Positions 17,669-24,741 of a DNA stretch of 64,000 nucleotides are shown piece after piece (within the stretch, counting starts at the first letter, position 1; every line of letters starts with the position of its first letter). Location: contig NZ_CP091092.1 in assembly GCF_029633915.1 (NCBI RefSeq), positions 1,860,001-1,924,000 on the forward strand. The letters run 5' to 3'. The translations under genes were made by a program, and so were the position numbers. The notes below the pieces were generated by a model. The model saw only the letters and a list, made by a program, of their open reading frames with translations. It was not told the DNA's origin and did no database searches. The DNA is from Methanomicrobium antiquum. Lineage in GTDB: Archaea > Halobacteriota > Methanomicrobia > Methanomicrobiales > Methanomicrobiaceae.

Positions 17669-18538
17669 TTAAGTCGGAGTTTCATTCATCTCCAGAAATA
17701 TCTTCGTAATTTCTGCATATTCATAAGGTGCATAACTTGATCCCATATGAGGGATGCCTTTGAATCTTACAAGCCATGAGCCGTTAATCCTGTCTGCAAT
17801 TAAAACTGCCACCGACTGCGGTGTTATAATATCCTCTGTTCCTGTAATCAGCATTATATCATTTTTTATTGATGAGAGATTATCATAACATCCCGGATAT
17901 CCGAGATTTGCAACAGCCTCCTTAACAACGCCTTCTGAAGAGTCGGGATTTGTTAGTGCATCCTCAATAAGTCCATGGAGTACTTCGGTCTTTGGAATTA
18001 AAACGCTGTATGTCGCAGATGATAAAACAGCCTTCCTGACCTTCTCCGGGTGTGAGATTAAAAGCTGTTGTGCAACTGTTGATCCCATCGAAACGCTATA
18101 GGTATTCATGCTGTCATATCCGAGGCCTGTTATAAGATTTGCCGCATCGTCAGAGAGATCATATATGGTAAAATTACTTAGTGTTTTTGAACTTTCACCC
18201 ATATCCCGGTGATCATAGATATAAACATGATAATTTTCAGAAAGAAGACTGATAAATGTCGTATTCCACGAATCCATTGTCCCACCAAATCCTATTATCA
18301 TCAAAAGAGGTTCTGAATCAGGTTTTCCAAATTCACGGTATGCAAGGCTTACATTATAAGAAAGATCAAGATACGAAACAGGCGTTTTTTCATATGAAAT
18401 AATGGAAATCTCTGACATGGGGGTTTGTGAGATTGTTTGCACAGGCAATTCTGATTCTGATTCTGATGTGCATCCTCCTGCAAAGACTGAGAAAACCAAA
18501 ACCAGCATAAAAAAAATTAAAGAAATATACTTTTTCAT
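17669..18538 (-). CDS. Alpha/beta hydrolase lipoprotein
   Basis: A 289-residue extracytoplasmic hydrolase. The N-terminus is a lipoprotein signal (MKKYISLIFFMLVLVFSVFA) followed by GGC, so Cys23 would be the anchoring residue. The fold is the alpha/beta hydrolase type: oxyanion strand IIGFGGTMDSW, nucleophile elbow YSVSMGST, acid in GTEDIITP and histidine in KGIPHMGSS. The elbow reads SxSMG rather than the usual GxSxG, a mild variation. It ends in EMNETPT. Substrate unknown. It converges with the PAS gene and is divergent from the transglutaminase-like gene. An agagga site precedes the ATG. Confidence 0.88.
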   Translation of the reverse strand: MKKYISLIFFMLVLVFSVFAGGCTSESESELPVQTISQTPMSEISIISYEKTPVSYLDLSYNVSLAYREFGKPDSEPLLMIIGFGGTMDSWNTTFISLLSENYHVYIYDHRDMGESSKTLSNFTIYDLSDDAANLITGLGYDSMNTYSVSMGSTVAQQLLISHPEKVRKAVLSSATYSVLIPKTEVLHGLIEDALTNPDSSEGVVKEAVANLGYPGCYDNLSSIKNDIMLITGTEDIITPQSVAVLIADRINGSWLVRFKGIPHMGSSYAPYEYAEITKIFLEMNETPT

Positions 18539-18735
18539 ATTAATCCTCTGAAACAGAGTTTATTTCCATCTGTTTAATAATTATTTATCTGTTGTTTTTT
18601 CTGTTGTTATCCTGACAAATATTGTTTTTCTCCTGACAACTGCAAATCACGAAAATAATTAAGACCATACAAAAGATAAAGAGGCTAAAAACAAAACAAC
18701 GCTAAAAACTGAGATCTAAAAAACTGAGGTATTTT

Positions 18736-19518
18736 ATGAAGATAAATCCTCATATAATTAAATATGCGACCTGTATACTGCCGCTATTAGCAGTTATTGT
18801 ATTTTTAGCATATGCTGTCTTTCTACTGAAACACATCCAGATAATATATGGTAAATTCCACATTTTGCCATTATCAGTCTTCCTGGAAATAACTGCTCTG
18901 ACAATATTATCATTATTCTTTATTTTTCGTTTTTTCCTTAAAAAAACGAGTCTGACTCCGGTAATAATTCTGGTTTTTCTTCTCTGGATAATTCCGCAAC
19001 TGACATTCATTTCATTTATTGAGTATGAATATGGTCTGGTTGAAAAAAATTACTTTGATTTTACAAAAGATGAAAAAACATCAGGAGACACAAAGATTGC
19101 AAAAGCGTGGAACATCTCAAAAAAATATCTTGATTCTTTCTCATCATCTCAAAATGATATTAGAATCCCGGTGCCTGTCCGTTGTTTGTATGAGGATAAT
19201 ATTGTCTTAAAAATGAATTCATTCCTTCATATTTACCTTTTTTATTATCAGGGCCTTGAAAAATTAACAGTTACAGACAAAAGAGGAAACTGTAGTGAAT
19301 TTGCCCGTGCTGTTGCATACATCTCAAACAAAACTCTGGGAATGCAAACCAGAATTATAGAAATTTCGGGCTACAATCATAAAATTGCAGAGGTAAAAGA
19401 AGATGAAGAGTGGTACGTTCTTGACCCCTTGAAAACCACACCTGATTCTCCTGTTTTGGAATCCGACTATAAAAAAATCTTTGAAACTTATTCCTTAAAA
19501 GAAGTTCATTACATTTGA
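18736..19518 (+). CDS. Membrane-anchored transglutaminase-like protein
   Basis: The 260 residues begin with three hydrophobic segments (about 10-30, 40-65 and 75-95), followed by an extracytoplasmic or cytoplasmic domain with the papain-like transglutaminase core. Cys186 in GNCSEFARA, His215 in YNHKIAEV and Asp230 in YVLDPL have the right order and spacing for the catalytic triad. Archaeal members of this superfamily are usually thought to be peptidases or peptide-bond remodelling enzymes rather than true crosslinkers. A gaggt site precedes the ATG. A large repeat-rich gap and tRNA-Gln follow. Confidence 0.82.
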   Translation: MKINPHIIKYATCILPLLAVIVFLAYAVFLLKHIQIIYGKFHILPLSVFLEITALTILSLFFIFRFFLKKTSLTPVIILVFLLWIIPQLTFISFIEYEYGLVEKNYFDFTKDEKTSGDTKIAKAWNISKKYLDSFSSSQNDIRIPVPVRCLYEDNIVLKMNSFLHIYLFYYQGLEKLTVTDKRGNCSEFARAVAYISNKTLGMQTRIIEISGYNHKIAEVKEDEEWYVLDPLKTTPDSPVLESDYKKIFETYSLKEVHYI

Positions 19519-19540
19519 GGATTTAAAATATCTGATGATA

Positions 19541-19758
19541 AAAAACGTTCATGAAACTAAGGTTTCATGCAATAGTTACATGTAAATCACAAAGTGATTT
19601 TCATGGTAAATCGCTTAATTAAAGACTTTCATGAAATTATATTTCATGCAACAGCTTCATGAAAGCTACGAAATTACTTCCATGTGAAAAATGCATGATA
19701 AGCGTTTTTCATCACACAAAAACTGATGACAAGTATATCAGGGATTTTAGACTTTCAT
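19541..19758 (+). repeat. Composite hairpin repeat: two copies plus third module
   Basis: Two units of the family lie in tandem: 19541-19604 (hairpin 1 variant with actaagg loop, hairpin 2 with arms aaatcac/gtgattt) and 19624-19685 (catgaaattatatttcatg, then a degraded second hairpin). A third module follows from about 19692 to 19758: catgataagc, tcatcac...tgatga-type arms, then tatcagggattttagacttt. The third module recurs at 22590-22661 and 46930-46994. Confidence 0.85.
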
Positions 19759-20054
19759 AACTAATCAAAAGACTACAGATTCACGAAAGTTAATGACATT
19801 GGCAAAAGGGAAAATGAATGCATAAAAAGAGATCCAAAGGATTTGTTTATGTGGTAATATTAATATCTAATCGGCCAAATATAGTAAGGCACAATTTAAC
19901 TAAAAAAGTTCATGAAACAAATGTTTACATTAAAAAATAGATGTAATTAACAATTTAGTTTCATAGAAATTCATATCAGACCGGATATTTTCTAAACGAT
20001 TTCATAGTAATCAGGTCTGATTTATAGAAGCAAACAAATTATCTTATATCCCAT
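19759..20054. other. Gap before tRNA-Gln with a degenerate repeat and probable promoter
   Basis: A worn copy of the repeat family is visible at 19903-19930 (aaaaagttcatgaaac...gtttacat). An 8-base inverted pair, atcagacc (19975-19982) and ggtctgat (20014-20021), spans 31 bases. The tttatag at about 20020-20026 lies about 30 bases before the tRNA and is a plausible TATA box. No coding frame is supported. Confidence 0.5.
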
Positions 20055-20127
20055 ACCCCCGTAGTGTAGTGGTCAATCATACCGGCCTTTGGAGCCGGTG
20101 ACGGCGGTTCGAATCCGCCCGGGGGTA
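20055..20127 (+). tRNA. tRNA-Gln (anticodon UUG)
   Basis: A full cloverleaf can be drawn. The acceptor arms are acccccg (20055-20061) and cgggggt (20120-20126), with discriminator A at 20127. The D stem is gtg/cat, the anticodon stem ccggc/gccgg, and the loop ctttgga places TTG at 20089-20091. The T arm is ggcgg-ttcgaat-ccgcc. CCA is not encoded. In methanogens this tRNA is normally charged through Glu-tRNA and amidation by GatDE. A tttatag lies about 30 bases upstream. Confidence 0.95.
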
Positions 20128-20243
20128 TAAAAAGACCTCTTTTTAATGAAATTATTAATTCATGGTTTTTAAGAAGAAGAATCCTCCTGATTCTTAATTA
20201 TGAAATTGAATGAAATAAAATTAGGATATAATTATTTTCAATG

Positions 20244-20270
20244 AAAACGTCCATGAAATTATATTTCATG
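20244..20270 (+). repeat. Half copy of the hairpin repeat (hairpin 1 only)
   Basis: The sequence aaaacgtc then catgaaat-tat-atttcatg is identical to hairpin 1 of the reference copy, but the second hairpin is missing. It lies 12 bases beyond the stop of the minus-strand PAS sensor. Read on that strand, the hairpin is followed by gacgtttt, so here it could act as a terminator. Confidence 0.8.
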
Positions 20271-20281
20271 TAAAACTCATA

Positions 20282-21841
20282 TCAGGATTTTTCAGATTCA
20301 TCAGTATCAATCTCATAATATTTTCTTAGATATTCCCTGATTTTTTCAGATTCCACCCAGCTTTGATCAAGTTCATTTATGAGCCTGTCAATAATTCCTG
20401 CCTGATCCAAAATTTTTTCTGAATATTCTCCGGAAATCATAGATGCATAGCCAACAATTACTGCAAGAGGATTTCTTATCTCGTCATTTAAAGCCGCAAG
20501 TCTCAAAAGATTTTTTTCAATCTGCTTTAATGCCTCAAATTCACGGATCCTTGATTCCTTTTCTGCTGTGATATCAACAAACGAACAGTGAACGCCATGG
20601 AATATGCCTTTTTTATCTCTGACTTCCGAAACTGAGCCGATTCCATAAAATGATGAGCCGTCATCGCGTAACCCCAAAACCTCACCTGTACGGCTGTCTG
20701 ATTTTTCTTTCTCCTCAATAGTTTTATCTTTAAAAAAATCTGATAAAAACTCAGTGTTTTGTATTAACGATGAGATTTCTCTCATTTTTGCAGCCTTTTC
20801 ATCAATATTCCACTGATTTTGTGCGGCTTTATTCATATAAACAATCCTTCCGGATTCATCAGATATCACAACAGGACTTACCGATGAATCTATTGCAAGA
20901 TTTTTTAGCAAAAGTTCATCTTCAGCTTTTTCAAGTTCATCAGTTCTTTTTCTAAAAGCCCTGTTAAGCCACATATGACTATAAACTGTATAACCTGACA
21001 GGATACCTATAAAAATTACAAAAAACAAGGTGGTCTGTCTGAAAGGCGACATTTTATCCTCAACAAAACCCATCCATCCGTTTTCAGGTGCAATTGCAAA
21101 TGTCCAGATTTCATTGCCTATAGTCATCTCATATAATCCGGGGGAATTATCAAATACAGACTCATTACCATAAAAAACACCATAATCATCGTTTTTCATA
21201 GCTACGTTATATCCATGAATTTTAAACATGCCACTTTGATCATAGATTTTTGGAAGATCAACTGACAATGACACAAAACCCCAGAAATCACCGTCATCGG
21301 ATGTGCCGTTTAGGAAAACAGCCTTAGTTATGATAATTTCATCTTTTCCCAGATGATTTTTTACAGGACCTCTGAGGACAAAAGGCTTCCCATTTAAAAG
21401 ATATTCATTCTGTCTGACAATTGCAGGGCTTGGATCATTAAAAAAATTATAGTTTAAAAAAAACTCATTCCCTGATTCCGGATATATATATGTATAGACA
21501 CCATCAGGTGCAACACCTATGAAATTTAATTCAGAATGGCCTGACAAAAGAGTTTTTGCAAAAATATTGAATCTGGAATCCAGTTTGTTATTATCAATCT
21601 CAGCAACAACAAATGAATAAACACCATCAATGAGCCCTATTTTTTCGTTTATTGAATAAGTAATGGAATTGCTGTAAAAAGAAAATTCATGATGCAGAGT
21701 TTCTTTATGATCGCTTATTAGTTTTTCACTGTAAACCAGACAGCCATAATGCCATATTGGAAGTAATAAAAAAATTACCAGAATACATACCAAAAATGCA
21801 CCAATTACAGGATTTTTTCTGATATATTCAGGATATGTTAT
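20282..21841 (-). CDS. Membrane PAS sensor, kinase-less DHp-like tail, possible AUA start
   Basis: An N-terminal membrane helix, an extracytoplasmic ligand-binding region (Cache/CHASE-like, about residues 40-255), a second helix (about 262-285), a coiled linker, one PAS domain (about 310-440) and a C-terminal helix pair. The pair contains LNDEIRNPLAVIVGYASM, where a kinase would have HEIRNPL; Asp replaces the phospho-acceptor His, and no ATPase domain follows. Conventional initiation is TTG at 21793, which cuts into the first membrane helix. The frame continues upstream, and gaggaggt at 21855-21848 lies six bases before ATA at 21841, giving the N-terminus TYPEYIRKNP before the helix. That start is preferred but unproven. 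Confidence 0.82.
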   Translation of the reverse strand: MTYPEYIRKNPVIGAFLVCILVIFLLLPIWHYGCLVYSEKLISDHKETLHHEFSFYSNSITYSINEKIGLIDGVYSFVVAEIDNNKLDSRFNIFAKTLLSGHSELNFIGVAPDGVYTYIYPESGNEFFLNYNFFNDPSPAIVRQNEYLLNGKPFVLRGPVKNHLGKDEIIITKAVFLNGTSDDGDFWGFVSLSVDLPKIYDQSGMFKIHGYNVAMKNDDYGVFYGNESVFDNSPGLYEMTIGNEIWTFAIAPENGWMGFVEDKMSPFRQTTLFFVIFIGILSGYTVYSHMWLNRAFRKRTDELEKAEDELLLKNLAIDSSVSPVVISDESGRIVYMNKAAQNQWNIDEKAAKMREISSLIQNTEFLSDFFKDKTIEEKEKSDSRTGEVLGLRDDGSSFYGIGSVSEVRDKKGIFHGVHCSFVDITAEKESRIREFEALKQIEKNLLRLAALNDEIRNPLAVIVGYASMISGEYSEKILDQAGIIDRLINELDQSWVESEKIREYLRKYYEIDTDESEKS

Positions 21842-21992
21842 TGTTATACCTCCTCATGAAAATTTACCCGCCGGATTTTTTGCTATTTGTTTTAGAGATA
21901 TATATTGCTTTTTCATATGACAGGCAAAGATAAAAAAAATCAGAGATTCTTTGCCTTTTCAAAATATTTTTACCTTTTTTAAAAAAAAATTA

Positions 21993-22056
21993 CATGAAAT
22001 TTACTTCTTAACTTAGATGAAACCGTTGTATAAAATGTAATTTCATGGACGTTTTT
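21993..22056 (-). repeat. Hairpin repeat copy, reverse orientation
   Basis: Read on the minus strand it gives aaaaacgtccatgaaattac, then diverged arms ending in catg. Hairpin 2 is degraded (aagtt/aactt arms partly kept). It sits in the 230-base gap between two minus-strand genes. Confidence 0.7.
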
Positions 22057-22071
22057 ATTGAATTGTAGATT

Positions 22072-22341
22072 TTATACACTTTTTTTGTATTCTTCAATCA
22101 AAGCCTTTGCATATGAATCCTTTTTTTTAGTCGGAATATAATTAAGAACAGTTGCTCTTTTCATAATCTCTTCTTCTATTTCATTCTCAGACGTCAGATT
22201 TAACTTTTTAACCTCTGAGAAGATGAAGTCAAGCTTGTTTATTCCTGTCACCTTTCCATCAACATCTATCTGTCTTACATCATTTCCGGATGGAACTATT
22301 CCTCCGCATACTGTGCAGTAATCCCCATCTTTTTCACTCAT
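22072..22341 (-). CDS. Small conserved-looking protein with CxxC motif, 89 aa
   Basis: No family name is given. The N-terminus has a YCTVCGG zinc-ribbon half site, and only one CxxC pair is present, so a metal site would need dimerisation. The rest is a compact alpha/beta sequence (VRQIDVDGKVTGINKLDFIF) and a helical C-terminus with KRATVLNYIPTKKKDSYAKA. The start at 22341 is preceded by ggtgaacggca, a good ribosome binding site, and the length is complete. It lies upstream of the membrane PAS sensor on the same strand, separated by a repeat copy, so co-transcription is doubtful. Confidence 0.7.
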   Translation of the reverse strand: MSEKDGDYCTVCGGIVPSGNDVRQIDVDGKVTGINKLDFIFSEVKKLNLTSENEIEEEIMKRATVLNYIPTKKKDSYAKALIEEYKKSV

Positions 22342-22950
22342 TGCCGTTCACCAAATTCCCTGTTTTTTAATTATTATACCAATCTGCATTTAAATCTGTA
22401 GTTAAAAATCTGTAGTTAACTTTGTAATTCAGCATGTATTTAAAACTGTAGTTTAGCCTGTAGTGAAGTCTTTAGTTAACAGACAGGCACTTCAGACATG
22501 CATTTTTTTTCAGATTTACCATGAAAACGTCCATGAAATTATATTTCATGCACCGGTTTCATGTAAGTTACAAAGTAACTTTCATAGCAAACGCACATGA
22601 TAAGCTTTTTTCATCACACAAAAAAGTGATGATAAGTCTATCAGGGATTTTAGACTTTCATTGCGAATCACATTATTACCTACAAAAAGCAACATGAAAC
22701 TTTGAATGAAAAATTTATTTTGTGAAAATTATTAGCAGAAATTTTTCAAAATTTAAAAAAAACCTCTTCTTTAACTCCATCTTAAATCAGATAATCTGGT
22801 TCAATATCATATTTCACCATAAATAAGGTCTTATTCCATCCCTTTTTGCAGACACTAAAATGAAAAAATTATGAAAAAAATCTCAATAGAAATCATTAAA
22901 ATCAGCAAAACCTTTCTATTCAGTAATACAAACCTAAAAGATACGATAAT
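22342..22950. other. 600-base divergent gap with repeat element
   Basis: Holds a full-length repeat (listed at 22524-22661). Around 22390-22480 the phrase ctgtagttaa and its variants recur four or five times (taaatctgtagttaaaaatctgtagttaac...), a local short tandem duplication. The rest is AT-rich and without a gene. Confidence 0.6.
22524..22661 (+). repeat. Full-length three-module hairpin repeat
   Basis: The most complete copy. Hairpin 1 (catgaaattatatttcatg), caccgg spacer and hairpin 2 (catgtaagttac-aaa-gtaactttcat) are identical to the copy at 6108 over about 60 bases. A third module then holds two further perfect 7-base stems: tcatcac/gtgatga and aagtcta/tagactt. It lies in the divergent gap between a minus-strand gene and the signal peptidase gene. 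Confidence 0.9.
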
Positions 22951-23631
22951 ATGAAAAGCGCAAAACAAAATTCAAAAGATAAACCTAAAAAAGAACAAAA
23001 AAACCCGCTGGATAAATTTTTAAATAGTGAAGATTCAGCTGTTAGCTTTATACGCGACATATTATTGGTTTTAGGCGCTGTAGGCATAATTGCGCTTTTA
23101 CTTATTTTGGTGTCAGGCACATGGCCTGCCGTTGTTGCAGTTGAATCAGAGAGCATGGTTCCTAATATGAACATTGGAGACCTCGTATTTGTTGTGTCTG
23201 CAGACAGATACGGTGACCTTCAGACATGGGAAGACGGCCTTTCATCAGGATATGCTAAATTCAACAATTATCCTGACAAACAGGGAAACTCTGTATTTGG
23301 AGATGTCATAATATACCGGCCAAACGGCGATGACAGTGTTCACCCAATCATCCACCGTGCTTACGGATGGTATGAAAGCAATGAATCAAACCCTTTGACA
23401 AACAGCGGATACATAACAAAAGGAGATAACAACAATGTATATGACCAGTTATCCGGCATATCAGGAATTGGTGTAATAAAGCCGGTCAAAAGCGAATGGA
23501 TAATTGGAAAAGCGCTTTTTTCTGTGCCATATCTTGGATATGCACCTCTTCATCTCTTTGAATTTGCAGTCATTCTTATAGCAATAATGATAATTCATGA
23601 ATTATACCTGAGAAGACGCGGAGATAACTGA
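22951..23631 (+). CDS. Archaeal signal peptidase I
   Basis: Removes signal peptides from secreted proteins. The 226 residues have a basic N-terminus, a membrane helix at about 30-55, the catalytic box AVESESMVPNMNIGDLV (the Ser of SMxP is the nucleophile), HPIIHRAYG, and the box YITKGDNNNVYDQ. A second hydrophobic segment is at the C-terminus (about 200-220). The archaeal/ER type uses His in place of the bacterial Lys; the His of IIHRA fits. cofH starts 3 bases after the stop, so the two genes form a unit. The link between protein export and deazaflavin synthesis is probably only co-transcription. Confidence 0.88.
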   Translation: MKSAKQNSKDKPKKEQKNPLDKFLNSEDSAVSFIRDILLVLGAVGIIALLLILVSGTWPAVVAVESESMVPNMNIGDLVFVVSADRYGDLQTWEDGLSSGYAKFNNYPDKQGNSVFGDVIIYRPNGDDSVHPIIHRAYGWYESNESNPLTNSGYITKGDNNNVYDQLSGISGIGVIKPVKSEWIIGKALFSVPYLGYAPLHLFEFAVILIAIMIIHELYLRRRGDN

Positions 23632-23633
23632 AA

Positions 23634-24728
23634 ATGAGCAGAAATGACATAAAGATTCTATTAAATGATACTTTAAACGGGCACAGGCTCACAGTAGAGG
23701 AAGCTGAAAGCCTGATGAAAATAAAAGACAGGCAGATTTGGGATGTAGCCCGTACAGCAGATGAAATACGTGAAAAAAAGGTTGGAGATGTTGTCACATA
23801 TGTCAGAAACCAAAATATCCATATAACAAATATCTGCAGAAACCTCTGCCATTTTTGTGCCTTTGGAAAGCCTAAATCCGACAGTGAAGCCTACCTTTAC
23901 AAAGAGGACTTTGTCCGAAATGCGGCAAGGCTTGCAAAAGAAAGAAAGGTCACAGAAATCTGTCTTTTATCCGGCGTTCATCCTGATTTTGCAACCCAAA
24001 ACTATGAAAATATACTTGGATGGATTACAGAGGAGTTCCCGGGCGTTGACATTCATACAATGAGTCCTGATGAAATATCTCATGCGGCGAAGATGGACGG
24101 CATCACAACAAAGGAAGTTCTTGAACGTGTTGTTGCCGCAGGGCTTGGAACACTTCAGGGAACAGGCGCCGAGATTCTTGTTGACAGCGTCAGAAAAGTA
24201 ATATGTCCGTCAAAAGTATCCACTAAGGAGTGGTCGCGGATAATAAAGGAGGCTCATTCTTTAGGACTTAAATCAACTTCCACTATAATGTACGGATCTG
24301 TTGATACAGAAAAAGACAGGGCAGAGCACCTTTCGGTCTTAAGGGATATTCAGGATGAGACAGGAGGCTTTACAGAGCTTGTGCCTCTTCCTTATCTTTA
24401 CCAGAATACAAGGCTTTATGAAAGAGGTCTTGCACCGGCAGGTGCGACAGGAAGAACTGATCTTTTGTTTTTTGCAACAGCACGGCTTTTTTTGGACAAC
24501 TTCGACAATATTCAGATTTCATGGGGAAAAGTAGGCCTGAAATTCACACAGCTTGGTCTTTTGGCAGGCGGAAACGACTATGGCGGGACAATGTTTGCTG
24601 ACGAAGTTTCAATTGACGCCGGCGGAGACGGTTCGGATTATTTTGACCCTGAAGAGATGAAAAGAGTCACTGAGGATATTGGAAGGGTACTCCGGCAGAG
24701 AACAACAAGATATGAGCTTATTGGATAA
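23634..24728 (+). CDS. cofH: FO synthase subunit 2 (CofH), radical SAM
   Basis: Joins tyrosine and 5-amino-6-ribitylaminouracil in the path to FO, the deazaflavin core of coenzyme F420. The radical SAM cluster CxxxCxxC is at Cys68, Cys72 and Cys75 (NICRNLCHFCAF), which is the CofH spelling. Other CofH signatures are present: LLSGVHPDF, HTMSPDEI, LQGTGAEIL and SWGKVGLKFTQL. Length 364 is normal. CofG is not next to it. Methanogens may carry more than one CofH-like gene, so this could be a paralogue rather than the main subunit. It converges with recQ, whose stop is 14 bases away. Confidence 0.88.
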   Translation: MSRNDIKILLNDTLNGHRLTVEEAESLMKIKDRQIWDVARTADEIREKKVGDVVTYVRNQNIHITNICRNLCHFCAFGKPKSDSEAYLYKEDFVRNAARLAKERKVTEICLLSGVHPDFATQNYENILGWITEEFPGVDIHTMSPDEISHAAKMDGITTKEVLERVVAAGLGTLQGTGAEILVDSVRKVICPSKVSTKEWSRIIKEAHSLGLKSTSTIMYGSVDTEKDRAEHLSVLRDIQDETGGFTELVPLPYLYQNTRLYERGLAPAGATGRTDLLFFATARLFLDNFDNIQISWGKVGLKFTQLGLLAGGNDYGGTMFADEVSIDAGGDGSDYFDPEEMKRVTEDIGRVLRQRTTRYELIG

Positions 24729-24741
24729 AAATTAACAAAAT

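Noticed and set aside
20282-21793. Full histidine kinase annotation for the PAS sensor
   Set aside because: The HisKA-like segment has no His at the phosphorylation position and no HATPase domain follows, so kinase function is not supported. The same applies to 14889, 16654 and 61032.
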